Assembly (NCBI GenBank): GCA_045612885.1
Contig: JAZKZZ010000040.1
Span: 1 to 15,324, forward strand
Direction of reading: 5' to 3'
DNA from: RGIG6178 sp045612885
Lineage (GTDB): Bacteria; Bacillota_I; Bacilli_A; RFN20; DUOF01
Length of the DNA stretch: 15,324 nt
Shown here piece after piece: positions 6,087 through 13,006 of the stretch (its first letter is position 1; each line of letters opens with the position of its first letter). A program made the translations under genes and the position numbers. A model generated the notes under the pieces. It had not been told where the DNA came from. It was given only the letters and a program-made list of their open reading frames with translations, and searched no databases.

Positions 6087-6848
6087 TTATTTGCCCTCAC
6101 CTCCAATATTCAAATACATTTTTTTATCTTTAAGAGAATTAAATTTATTTAAATCTAAAAGAGAATTAATCTTTATTTTATAGTAACACTCAAACACTTC
6201 TTTATATTCATCTATAATATTAATATTTCCTATCATTAATATTTTATCAAATTCACTCTCAAATGAATTTAAATTCAAATGAGTTACTAACTCTTTATTA
6301 TCTAAAATTATCTTTTTATCTTCGTTTGATACTTGATATCCATTACTTTGAAATCTTATCATTCTGAGTATCCTTAAAGCATCTTCTTTACATCTAGTTA
6401 GGGTATCTCCAATAAAGTTTAGTCTTTTATTTTTAATATCATTATAGGAATTATAAAAATCATATAGTACGCCATCTTTATAATATAGTGCATTGATAGT
6501 AAAATCTCTTCTTTTACTATCCTCTTTTATATCCTCTATAAATACTATTTTACTAGGATGTCTATAGTCTAAATAATCTTCTTCTTTTCTAGAGTGACTA
6601 ATTTCTATTTTATATTCATCAATGTCAATTTTAATGGATTGATACCTATCATAATAAACACATTTATAATATTTTTTTAAAATCAAAAGAGCTTTTTTAT
6701 AATCACTTGTTAAAGCAAAATCCAAATCACTACTACTAACATTTAAAATGCTATCTCTTATGTACCCACCAACTAAATATAACTCTATATTATTCTCTTT
6801 ACATATATTTAAAAATTTCTCAATTCGTGCATCAAAATTTATTTTCAT
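6087..6848 (-). CDS. Short class II tRNA nucleotidyltransferase (CCA-adding-like), C-terminally truncated
   Basis: A template-independent nucleotidyltransferase of the class II CCA-adding / poly(A) polymerase superfamily. Seen: the head-domain motif GGYIRD (27-32), catalytic DLDFA with D41 and D43, RRDFTINAL (113-121) and the nucleotide-selecting EDALRILRMIRF (155-166), followed by a neck-like ESEFDKIL (197-204). All catalytic motifs are intact. Family members such as Bacillus Cca have about 400 residues; this protein ends at 253 and lacks most of the body and tail domains that hold the tRNA. The stop is followed one base later by the next gene's ATG, so the truncation looks real rather than a frameshift. 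AGGAG lies 6 nt upstream of the start and overlaps the rnhB stop codon, so translation is probably coupled. It could add or repair CCA, add only part of it, or act as another nucleotidyltransferase. Confidence 0.85.
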   Translation of the reverse strand: MKINFDARIEKFLNICKENNIELYLVGGYIRDSILNVSSSDLDFALTSDYKKALLILKKYYKCVYYDRYQSIKIDIDEYKIEISHSRKEEDYLDYRHPSKIVFIEDIKEDSKRRDFTINALYYKDGVLYDFYNSYNDIKNKRLNFIGDTLTRCKEDALRILRMIRFQSNGYQVSNEDKKIILDNKELVTHLNLNSFESEFDKILMIGNINIIDEYKEVFECYYKIKINSLLDLNKFNSLKDKKMYLNIGGEGK

Positions 6849-6857
6849 ATACTTCTC

Positions 6858-7478
6858 CTAAATATCTAGTTTCATTTGACTGCATTTACTAACTGGTGCA
6901 TAACTTAATCTATGATGTTTACAAATACCATATGTCTCTAAAGCTTCCATATGCTTTTTAGTACCATATCCTTTATTATTTTTAAAATCATACATTGGAT
7001 ATTCTTTATCTATCTCATACATAATATGATCCCTTGTTACTTTTGCAATAATTGAAGCAGCTGCAATTGAAGTAGACAATGCATCCCCATGAATAAGAGG
7101 AAGTACAATTACATCATCTAATTCTATTTTCATAGCATCCACTAAAACGACATCTACTTTAAATGGTATTTCTTTTATTAGATCTTCCATTCCCTTTTTG
7201 GTAGCGGCATAAATGTTTAATCTGTCTATTGTTTCTTCATCAATTATCTTAATTCCAATATACAAAGCGTGTTCTTGTATTTCTTTATATAGTGATTCTC
7301 TTTTCTTTTCACTAAGTTGTTTAGAATCATTAATATCATCATTGTGATATTCTTGAGGTAAAATAACACAAGCAATAGATAATGGTCCTGCAAGTGGCCC
7401 TCTTCCTGCTTCATCTACTCCTACTATCACTTTATAACCCTCACTATAATACTTACTTTCATACTCCATTGATGCCAT
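6858..7478 (-). CDS. rnhB: Ribonuclease HII
   Basis: Cleaves RNA in RNA-DNA hybrids and removes single ribonucleotides from DNA. Seen (206-residue numbering): GVDEAGRGPLAGP with catalytic D22 and E23; VDVVLVDAMK carrying the next acidic residue; GDALSTSIAAASIIAKVTRD, the conserved helix ending in the fourth acidic residue; and YGTKKH near the end. The length is normal for the family. The start is uncertain. The ATG at 7478 has GGGTGAT just upstream, whereas the ATG at 7490 has no site and would fall at the predicted transcription start of the 7496-7501 promoter; the ATG at 7469 is also possible. First gene of a unit that continues through the cca-like gene (9-nt gap) and the exporter. The order rbgA-rnhB is conserved in many Bacillota. 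Confidence 0.93.
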   Translation of the reverse strand: MASMEYESKYYSEGYKVIVGVDEAGRGPLAGPLSIACVILPQEYHNDDINDSKQLSEKKRESLYKEIQEHALYIGIKIIDEETIDRLNIYAATKKGMEDLIKEIPFKVDVVLVDAMKIELDDVIVLPLIHGDALSTSIAAASIIAKVTRDHIMYEIDKEYPMYDFKNNKGYGTKKHMEALETYGICKHHRLSYAPVSKCSQMKLDI

Positions 7479-7495
7479 ACTATCACCCATATCTA

Positions 7496-7501
7496 ATTAT
7501 A
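7496..7501 (-). promoter_or_regulatory. Possible -10 element of the rnhB unit
   Basis: A perfect TATAAT on the minus strand between the rbgA terminator and rnhB. The expected -35 position lies in the T-run of that terminator (TTTTTT), so the promoter is only weakly supported. Confidence 0.35.
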
Positions 7502-7516
7502 GTTTATAATACGATG

Positions 7517-7542
7517 AAAAAAAAGTGACCTATGTCACTTTT
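7517..7542 (-). terminator. Intrinsic terminator after rbgA
   Basis: A 9-bp stem (7521-7529 with 7534-7542, loop 7530-7533) whose core is AAGTGAC/GTCACTT; eight T follow the core on the minus strand. It starts 1 nt after the rbgA stop codon. Confidence 0.85.
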
Positions 7543-7543
7543 C

Positions 7544-8407
7544 TTATTTATTTGTATCAATATTAAATTCTTCAAACTCTTTATTAGGTAACTCTAAACA
7601 TACTTTAGCAATAAGACCTTCTTTAAATTCTTTTAAAATCAAATATTGAGCCTGTTCGATATTATATTGATTATTTTTTAATAATAGTCCTCTATTTTTG
7701 CATATAATTTCATATACATTTTCTAAAGTATATTCTTTTAAATTATATCGAGTTTCAAATTCATTTCTATAATTATTAATTAAGAACTTGATTGCTATAT
7801 TGCTTAAAGTATTAATATCTAAAATATCTTCTTTAATAGTACCAATAAGAGCCAATTTTATTCCTATTAATGAATCAAACTTAGGCCATAATACTCCAGG
7901 AGTATCTAATAACTCAATATTTGCAGTATTAACCCATTGTAAAGATCTAGTAAAGCCAGGCTTATTTCCTACTCCTGCCGCTTTTCTATGTGCCATCTTA
8001 TTAATGAATGTAGACTTACCAACATTAGGTATACCAACTACTAATGCTCTAATACCACGATTCTTTATACCTCTTTTTAAATCTTTTTCTATTCTTTCCT
8101 TCATTAATAGATTGACTTCATTAATCACTAATTTCTCATTAAATCCTTTATTTAAATCCATAGCGATAACTCTTATAGAATCATTTTTAAAATACTTAGC
8201 CCATTCTTCAAGAGCTTCTTGATTAACTAAATCTTTTTTAGATAAAATAACTAATCGTGGCTTATTATATTTACCAATTTGAGGATTTCTTGAAGCAAGT
8301 GGTGCCCTAGCATCTAAAATCTCAATAATTATATCTACAACTTTTAAGCTATTCTCAATTTCCCTTAATGACTTAGACATATGTCCTGGAAACCAGTTGA
8401 TATTCAT
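7544..8407 (-). CDS. rbgA: Ribosome biogenesis GTPase RbgA (YlqF)
   Basis: A circularly permuted GTPase needed for late assembly of the 50S ribosomal subunit. Seen: the N-terminal NWFPGHM with the histidine (H9) that supports GTP hydrolysis in Bacillus RbgA; then the G motifs in permuted order: G4 as LSKKD (55-59), G1 as GIPNVGKST (125-133), G2 threonine in GFT (151-153), and G3 as LLDTPG (166-171). The C-terminal domain (about 180-287) is the RNA-binding ANTAR-like region of the family. Length is typical. The ATG has AAGGAAGTGA upstream. It is the last gene of the CYTH-like - lepB - HAD - GNAT - rbgA unit; rplS, lepB, rbgA and rnhB are neighbours in many Bacillota. Confidence 0.97.
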   Translation of the reverse strand: MNINWFPGHMSKSLREIENSLKVVDIIIEILDARAPLASRNPQIGKYNKPRLVILSKKDLVNQEALEEWAKYFKNDSIRVIAMDLNKGFNEKLVINEVNLLMKERIEKDLKRGIKNRGIRALVVGIPNVGKSTFINKMAHRKAAGVGNKPGFTRSLQWVNTANIELLDTPGVLWPKFDSLIGIKLALIGTIKEDILDINTLSNIAIKFLINNYRNEFETRYNLKEYTLENVYEIICKNRGLLLKNNQYNIEQAQYLILKEFKEGLIAKVCLELPNKEFEEFNIDTNK

Positions 8408-8431
8408 TTACATCACTTCCTTCTTATAATT

Positions 8432-8905
8432 TTATTTTATAAATTTATATAATTTTTGAATGCGTGGGATTTTAGTATAAGTATCTATATTCCCAATAAA
8501 TTCCCACCCGAACTTCTCGTATAAATTATTATGTGGCGTATACAAATATATATCTTTTATATTTAGATCGTTTATAACATTATTAGAATACTCTAATAAC
8601 TTCCTTCCATACCCATTACCACGATACTCTTTATCAATATAAACATTAGCTAACCAAGGATAAATATCCGGACGCACACTTAAATCATCATAGATAATCT
8701 GAAACATTCCAATAATCTTTTTGCTTATACTCATAACGTATGTATATGGTAATTTATCTTTATTCATACTATGACTTACAAAAGACTTCATCTGATCCAT
8801 ATTGAAATTTTCATCTTTACCCCACCAATTATATAACCACTCTGATAAATGCTCAACAACTTTTTCATCAGCATCATATAACTTTTTAATTTCAAATTTT
8901 TCCAT
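8432..8905 (-). CDS. GNAT-family N-acetyltransferase, substrate unknown
   Basis: A 157-residue acyl-CoA-dependent acetyltransferase of the GNAT fold. Seen: motif A with the VYIDKEYRGNGYGRKLL stretch (residues about 88-104), where R-G-N-G-Y-G binds the CoA pyrophosphate, and motif B as LYEKFGWEFIG (128-138), which is typical of small-molecule or ribosomal-protein acetyltransferases. The preceding strand is IIGMFQIIYDDLS. The ATG at 8905 is preferred because GAGGG lies 5 nt upstream; it overlaps the end of the HAD gene by 14 nt, a sign of coupled translation. The substrate cannot be deduced. Its place between a HAD nucleotidase and rbgA looks like an accessory insertion into the lepB-rbgA unit. 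Confidence 0.87.
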   Translation of the reverse strand: MEKFEIKKLYDADEKVVEHLSEWLYNWWGKDENFNMDQMKSFVSHSMNKDKLPYTYVMSISKKIIGMFQIIYDDLSVRPDIYPWLANVYIDKEYRGNGYGRKLLEYSNNVINDLNIKDIYLYTPHNNLYEKFGWEFIGNIDTYTKIPRIQKLYKFIK

Positions 8906-9506
8906 TATATCCCTCATAAAACTTATTTATATGTTTGTATATGTCATACCAACTATAACATCTTATAATATTGGTTCCATTACATGACTGATTATAAGTG
9001 GTATTATAACAAATAACAGGTATTAACTGAGATAAATCATTGATATTACTTGGACTATCTTCAATCATAATATCAATCTTGTTTTCAATTATCTCTTTAC
9101 CTTTTTTTTCTTTATCCTCTAAAGAAAATACTAATTTATCATAGTTAACTTGATTATCATCTAGCCAATCTTTTACTATTTTTTTCATTTTCAAACCTAA
9201 TTCATCATCTTTATTAGTAAGCCATCTAGCTGTAATAATATAAATTTCATGCCCATCTTCTTTTAATTTTTTAATCACTTCACTGGCATATGACCTTATT
9301 TGTTGAGTTAAAGCATAATCAAAAATATGCTTACTCCAAAATTGATTTTCTACTTCCTTACTAACTGAAAACGTTTTATGATGATGATAATTACTTTCAC
9401 CCACTATATACTCGATATCGTTTTCATAACAATACTTAGTAAAATTATCTACAACATATTGTTCAACGTTAGTTAATACACCATCAATATCTATTCCTAT
9501 TCTCAT
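8892..9506 (-). CDS. HAD-superfamily phosphatase, 5'(3')-deoxyribonucleotidase-like
   Basis: A 204-residue HAD hydrolase resembling the NT5C (cytosolic 5'(3')-deoxyribonucleotidase) / YqfW group. Seen: motif I GIDIDGVLTN with nucleophile D6 and general acid D8; motif II IITAR (90-94); a motif III lysine in the KEKKGKE region (132-138); and motif IV IMIEDSP (146-152) with the Mg2+-binding acidic pair. The family dephosphorylates nucleoside monophosphates; here the substrate is inferred. The ATG has an AGGGA site whose first bases overlap the lepB stop codon (TAGGGA), so it is coupled to lepB, and its 3' end overlaps the GNAT gene by 14 nt. Confidence 0.85.
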   Translation of the reverse strand: MRIGIDIDGVLTNVEQYVVDNFTKYCYENDIEYIVGESNYHHHKTFSVSKEVENQFWSKHIFDYALTQQIRSYASEVIKKLKEDGHEIYIITARWLTNKDDELGLKMKKIVKDWLDDNQVNYDKLVFSLEDKEKKGKEIIENKIDIMIEDSPSNINDLSQLIPVICYNTTYNQSCNGTNIIRCYSWYDIYKHINKFYEGYNGKI

Positions 9507-9515
9507 ATATATTCC

Positions 9516-10100
9516 CTATTTCACTCTCTTTGGCCATATTAATTTACGTTTAGAACATTCATTATCAGAATCTTTCTTAACGCATACCATAAATCTTAAA
9601 AGTCCTTTACCTGTTATTTCATTTTTACTTACGGCTCCAAAATATCTAGAATCACTAGAATTACCTCTATTATCTCCTAGAACAAAGTATTCATTATCTT
9701 TTAATGTTCTTTTAGATATAGTACCTGTAATTTTCTTTACTACATCTTCAATAAAATCTTCTTCTACCACAGTATCATTGATATATAAAACACCATCGCG
9801 GTATTCAATTGTTTCTCCAGGTAAAGCTATTACTCTTTTAACTAATTCTTGACCTTTTAGATTACCGCTTTCTTTTTTCACTATAACAATATCAAATCTT
9901 TCAATTTTTCCTTCAATACCCCAAGTTAGTGCTCTATCTCCATCACTTAATGTAGGAGCCATTGAGTAACCATCAACCTCTACACTTCTCACTATAAAAG
10001 TAGTCAATAACCACGCTAAAAGTAAACATACTAAAATTGAAGAAACCCAACTTATAATAGATTTGGTTTTATTTTCTTTTATTATCTTCTTCTCTTCCAT
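9516..10100 (-). CDS. lepB: Signal peptidase I
   Basis: A membrane serine protease (Ser/Lys dyad) that removes signal peptides from exported proteins on the outer face of the membrane. Seen: a single N-terminal membrane anchor (about 15-37); the nucleophile box VDGYSMAPTL with S46; the general-base box LVKRVIALPGE with K88; and the C-terminal box LGDNRGNSSDSRYFG (141-155). The 194-residue length is normal for Gram-positive signal peptidases. The ATG shares its A with the TAA stop of the preceding gene (TAATG) and has AGGAGG 9 nt upstream, so translation is coupled. It is second in a five-gene unit. Confidence 0.97.
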   Translation of the reverse strand: MEEKKIIKENKTKSIISWVSSILVCLLLAWLLTTFIVRSVEVDGYSMAPTLSDGDRALTWGIEGKIERFDIVIVKKESGNLKGQELVKRVIALPGETIEYRDGVLYINDTVVEEDFIEDVVKKITGTISKRTLKDNEYFVLGDNRGNSSDSRYFGAVSKNEITGKGLLRFMVCVKKDSDNECSKRKLIWPKRVK

Positions 10101-10639
10101 TACATGTACCTCCTAACTTTACTTAATATTGTCTTTTCAATTGATTCATTATACTCTTCTTCATTACATGGAATATTAAATGAAGCCAATATTGATTTTA
10201 ATTCCTCTAAAGAAGAATTTTCTTTGCTTACACTAACATATGTTCCTACATTCATCAAATCAATAATCTTAATTTCATTGATTTCATCACTATATGTATA
10301 AACATTTTTTTCTACATAAAAAGCTTCATTAAAACCAATATGACTAAGAAAATCTACTGTCTCTTCTTCATTAACAACTTCCATTCTAGAAATTGTAACT
10401 TCTAAGTCATTTTTCTTTTTAATTGATAAAGATAATTTGTGATTGTCATTTGATAGAACATAACAATTTTCTAATATACTACTGTAATTAGATGACTTTA
10501 AAGAGATCGAATCCTTCAAAAAATAACGCTCCTTTATTTGCTTGCTTTTTACTAATTCAATATTATTATTAGCCAAAACAAATTTTATCTCTTCAAAATC
10601 TATTAATGATTTAGTAATTATTTCATTATATTTAACCAT
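10100..10639 (-). CDS. CYTH-like (CyaB-type) protein, degenerate
   Basis: A 179-residue protein that I tentatively place in the CYTH / triphosphate tunnel superfamily (class IV adenylate cyclase CyaB, thiamine triphosphatase and relatives). Seen: an N-terminal FEEIKF (15-20) where the family has E-x-E-x-K; RYFLKD (38-43) where it has the D-x-YF strand; LSLSIKK (69-75) like the L-R-I/L-R strand; and IIDLMNVGTYVSVSKE (125-140) like the LDxVxxLGxFxEIE strand, followed by a helix and a SYxxLL-like end. Several acidic and basic tunnel residues are missing (only E17 and K19 of the N-terminal triad; no glutamates in VSVS), so catalysis is doubtful. GGTGG lies upstream of the ATG, and the stop overlaps lepB. 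An unrelated fold cannot be excluded. Confidence 0.55.
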   Translation of the reverse strand: MVKYNEIITKSLIDFEEIKFVLANNNIELVKSKQIKERYFLKDSISLKSSNYSSILENCYVLSNDNHKLSLSIKKKNDLEVTISRMEVVNEEETVDFLSHIGFNEAFYVEKNVYTYSDEINEIKIIDLMNVGTYVSVSKENSSLEELKSILASFNIPCNEEEYNESIEKTILSKVRRYM

Positions 10640-10654
10640 ACAACCACCAATTAA

Positions 10655-10660
10655 ATTATA
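10655..10660 (-). promoter_or_regulatory. Possible -10 element of the CYTH-like - lepB - rbgA unit
   Basis: A perfect TATAAT on the minus strand between the rplS terminator and the CYTH-like gene. The -35 position falls in the T-run and stem of that terminator and matches poorly (TTTCTT), so this is a weak call. The ribosome binding site GGTGG follows about 10 nt later. Confidence 0.35.
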
Positions 10661-10671
10661 TTAAATATCAG

Positions 10672-10700
10672 AAAAAAAAGAAACCCATGCAGGTTTCTTT
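10672..10700 (-). terminator. Intrinsic terminator after rplS
   Basis: A perfect 9-bp stem (10677-10685 with 10692-10700, loop CATGCA) followed by eight T on the minus strand, 10 nt after the rplS stop codon. Confidence 0.88.
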
Positions 10701-10710
10701 GTCACTTTTA

Positions 10711-11061
10711 TTATTTAACTTCTTTGATTCTAGCAGCTTTACCAGATAATTTACGTAAGTAATTAATTTTATTTCTTCTAACTTTACCTTTCTTAACAAC
10801 TTCAATCTTGTCAATAACTGGTGAGTTATAGAAGAAAGTACGTTCAACACCAACTTGAGCAGCAGAAATTTTTCTAACTGTGAAAGTCTTACTAACTCCA
10901 CTACCTCTTGTTGACATAACAACACCCTCGAATACTTGGATACGAGATTTGTCTCCTTCAGTAATTCTTACGTGAACTTTAATTGTATCTCCTGATGAAA
11001 ATGCAGGGATATCAGTTCTAATTTGGCTTGCTGTAATTTCATTAACTAAATTCATGTTCAT
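10711..11061 (-). CDS. rplS: 50S ribosomal protein L19
   Basis: A 116-residue ribosomal protein at the interface of the 50S and 30S subunits. Seen: the family-typical order RTDIPAFSSGDTIKVHVRI, QVFEGVVM, RGSGVSKTFTVRKIS, GVERTFFYNSPVIDKIEVVKKGKVRRNKINYLR; length is normal. The first ATG (11061) has GGAGG about 10 nt upstream; the ATG two codons later is less well placed. It has its own promoter (11149-11177), a leader of about 80 nt and a terminator, so it is expressed separately from the lepB-rbgA unit. The usual upstream partner trmD is absent. Confidence 0.98.
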   Translation of the reverse strand: MNMNLVNEITASQIRTDIPAFSSGDTIKVHVRITEGDKSRIQVFEGVVMSTRGSGVSKTFTVRKISAAQVGVERTFFYNSPVIDKIEVVKKGKVRRNKINYLRKLSGKAARIKEVK

Positions 11062-11142
11062 AAATTACATTCCTCCATTCATTTCTTATCTTAGGGTGTT
11101 CATTATCTGTGACATATAAGTGGACCACCTGCAGCACAAAGC
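11062..11142 (-). promoter_or_regulatory. 5' leader of rplS, candidate L19 autoregulatory leader
   Basis: Between the predicted transcription start (near 11142) and the ATG lies an untranslated leader of about 80 nt that is more GC-rich than its surroundings. It contains TGTGCTGCAGGTGGTCC (11119-11135) and CACAGATAATGAACACC (11096-11112). TGTG can pair with CACA, and GGTG inside that loop can pair with the outer CACC, a pseudoknot-like arrangement. L19 mRNA leaders that bind the protein are known in Bacillota; I cannot confirm the match to that family without a covariance search. Confidence 0.42.
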
Positions 11143-11148
11143 ATTAGT

Positions 11149-11177
11149 ATAATACCAAAATAACTACCAATAATCAA
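11149..11177 (-). promoter_or_regulatory. Vegetative-type promoter of rplS
   Basis: Minus strand: TTGATT (11172-11177), exactly 17 bp, then TATTAT (11149-11154), matching 4 of 6 and 5 of 6 consensus bases. It gives a start near 11142 and defines the rplS leader. Confidence 0.6.
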
Positions 11178-11195
11178 GTGTTATTTTACCTTTTA

Positions 11196-11270
11196 TTATT
11201 TAAGTCTTGAGTTTCTTTTACTATAATAATCGCGGCTGTATTTTTCATCCTTTTCCATACCAATCGCCAT
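11196..11270 (-). CDS. Doubtful short ORF (24 residues) upstream of rplS
   Basis: A strong AGGAGG (11271-11276) stands just before a short reading frame, MAIGMEKDEKYSRDYYSKRN..., ending in two consecutive TAA. The first ATG directly abuts the AGGAGG (no spacing); the second ATG at 11258 is 12 nt away. In another frame a TTG at 11263 sits at the ideal 7-nt distance and opens 25 codons (11186-11263) that include MKNTAAIIIVKE. I cannot decide between the frames, and it may be neither. No family is recognised; the peptide is very polar. It lies between the FAD-dehydrogenase terminator and the rplS promoter, with only a weak possible promoter of its own (TTGATA-15 bp-TAAAAT, 11282-11308). Confidence 0.25.
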   Translation of the reverse strand: MAIGMEKDEKYSRDYYSKRNSRLK

Positions 11271-11286
11271 CCTCCTACTTTATTTT

Positions 11287-11315
11287 AAAAAATCACCTTA
11301 TTTATCAATGATTTT
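11287..11315 (-). terminator. Intrinsic terminator after the FAD dehydrogenase gene
   Basis: A 9-bp stem with two G-U pairs (11289-11297 with 11307-11315, loop 11298-11306) ends in six T on the minus strand, about 20 nt after the stop codon. Weaker than the other terminators here. Confidence 0.65.
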
Positions 11316-11335
11316 TATATAGGAGTTTATTTATT

Positions 11336-12922
11336 TTATCTGCTTTTAATTTTATCAATAACTTTAAATGCTACTCTAATCCCATCTAAAGCGCTTGTAG
11401 TAATGCCTGAAGAGTAACCACTACCTTCTCCAGCAGGAAATATTCCTCTTATATTAGTTTGATATGATGCATCTCTTACTATTCTTAAAGGAGAAGTACT
11501 TCTCGTTTCAGGGGCCGTTAAAACAGCATCATCACTAGCGAATCCATTTATTTTCCTATCTAAAAGAGGTATTCCTTTAATAAGTGTTTCTATTACAAAC
11601 TCAGGTAAACATTTTCTTAAGTTAGTAAATGTAATTCCTGGTAGATAACTAGGTCTTATACTCCTGTAGTTTGTAGATTCTTTGTTGTCTACTAAATCTT
11701 TAAATAATTGACATGGAGCTTTATAATCTTTACTTACCTCATATGCAAGTCTTTCATACTTTTCTTGAAATTTAATACCTGAAAACAAATCATCATCTAA
11801 ATCTGATTCATTAACATTAACTAATAAAGCACTATTAGCATTTTCTTTGTCTCTAGCATAATAACTCATTCCGTTAGTAACAATCTCTTTTTCATTACTA
11901 CTACTAGCTACGACTACACCACCTGGACACATACAAAATGTATACAAAGATCTATTGTTATCTAAATGAACTGCAAGCTTATAATCAGCGCTTGGTAAAG
12001 CTTTATGTTTATAATATTTTTCTCCATATTGAGCCTTATTTATCTCTTCTTGTTTGTGTTCAATTCTAACTCCAATTGAGAAAGGCTTCTTTTCTAAATT
12101 TATATTGTGACTATTTAACATGTATAGTACATCTCTAGCACTATGTCCTATAGCTAAAACTACACTTTTACATTCTTTATAATAAATCTCATTTGTAAGA
12201 TTATCTTTTAAATATATTCCCTTTAACTCCTCTTTTTCTTCTTTTATATCTACAAATGTAGTATTGAATTTAATTGTTACTCCTAACTTTATTAACTCTT
12301 CTCTAAAATTCTTTACAACATTTATTAAGACGTCGCTTCCAATATGTGGTTTAGATAAATAATAGATATCTTCACTTGCCCCGAACTTAATAAATGTATT
12401 CTTAATAAACTCTATTCGTTCATCATTAATGTTAGTAGTTAGCTTCCCATCACTAAATGTTCCAGCTCCACCTTCCCCATATTGCAAGTTTGAATCTGTA
12501 TTTAATCTGCCATTTAAGAAAAATTCTTTTACATCCTCAATTCTATCCTCTACAGGCTTTCCGCGTTCAACTAAAATTACTTTAACACCACTAAGCGCTA
12601 AGACATAGCTAGTAAATAAGCCACAAGGACCAGAACCTACTACGACAACTTCTTGATCACATTTTATGTTATCAATATCTAAAATATATGGTTTATATTC
12701 TTTAACATCCTTGTTTTTAATAATCTTACTTATAACTTTTTGATTTACATCTACAATAAAATGACATAAGAAAAACACATGGTTTTTATCTCTACTATCA
12801 ATTGCCTTCTTATAATATTTAAAATTTAAAATATCCTTACTAGAAACATTTAATTTTTTAGCAATTCTTTGTTTTATCTCTTTATCATCTAATTCAATTC
12901 TAACATTACTTACTATATACAT
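11336..12922 (-). CDS. FAD-dependent dehydrogenase, COG2509 type
   Basis: A 528-residue flavoprotein of the uncharacterised COG2509 family. Seen: an N-terminal domain (about 1-88, with LDDKEIKQRIAKKLN) typical of this group; a Rossmann FAD-binding motif VVVVGSGPCGLFTSYVLALSGVK (92-114) ending in the ribose-binding VERG; QYGEGGAGTFSDGKLTT (147-163); the substrate-domain signature FCMCPGGVV with two cysteines; and the C-terminal FAD motif GIFPAGEGSGYSSGITTSALDG. The ATG at 12922 is chosen because GAGGT lies about 8 nt upstream; an in-frame ATG at 12955 has no site and would run into the upstream terminator. It is a single-gene unit. The electron acceptor and substrate are unknown for the family as far as I know. 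Confidence 0.92.
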   Translation of the reverse strand: MYIVSNVRIELDDKEIKQRIAKKLNVSSKDILNFKYYKKAIDSRDKNHVFFLCHFIVDVNQKVISKIIKNKDVKEYKPYILDIDNIKCDQEVVVVGSGPCGLFTSYVLALSGVKVILVERGKPVEDRIEDVKEFFLNGRLNTDSNLQYGEGGAGTFSDGKLTTNINDERIEFIKNTFIKFGASEDIYYLSKPHIGSDVLINVVKNFREELIKLGVTIKFNTTFVDIKEEKEELKGIYLKDNLTNEIYYKECKSVVLAIGHSARDVLYMLNSHNINLEKKPFSIGVRIEHKQEEINKAQYGEKYYKHKALPSADYKLAVHLDNNRSLYTFCMCPGGVVVASSSNEKEIVTNGMSYYARDKENANSALLVNVNESDLDDDLFSGIKFQEKYERLAYEVSKDYKAPCQLFKDLVDNKESTNYRSIRPSYLPGITFTNLRKCLPEFVIETLIKGIPLLDRKINGFASDDAVLTAPETRSTSPLRIVRDASYQTNIRGIFPAGEGSGYSSGITTSALDGIRVAFKVIDKIKSR

Positions 12923-12940
12923 TTTTCTTACCTCATAAAT

Positions 12941-12946
12941 ATTATA
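12941..12946 (-). promoter_or_regulatory. Possible -10 element of the FAD dehydrogenase gene
   Basis: A perfect TATAAT on the minus strand just before the ribosome binding site. The -35 position (TTACCT, 12964-12969) overlaps the upstream terminator stem, and the resulting leader would be only about 12 nt. Confidence 0.35.
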
Positions 12947-12956
12947 CCTAAACATT

Positions 12957-12985
12957 AAAAAAAGAGGTAATAATTTTTACCTCTT
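12957..12985 (-). terminator. Intrinsic terminator after the yjcZ-type gene
   Basis: A perfect 9-bp stem (12962-12970 with 12977-12985, loop 12971-12976) with a T-run on the minus strand; T also follows on the plus strand. It ends the recD2 - AI-2E - yjcZ-type stretch. Confidence 0.85.
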
Positions 12986-13006
12986 CTTTTTTCCATAAGA
13001 TGAAAA

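Noticed and set aside
7788..8222. Plus-strand open frame of 144 codons opposite rbgA, and similar plus-strand frames opposite other genes (962-1294, 3241-3462, 5844-6053)
   Set aside because: Antisense shadows of confidently identified genes, without ribosome binding sites or recognisable domains.
10668..10925. Second minus-strand reading frame inside rplS
   Set aside because: Lies in another frame of the certain L19 gene, low-complexity leucine/lysine-rich, and runs through the terminator.
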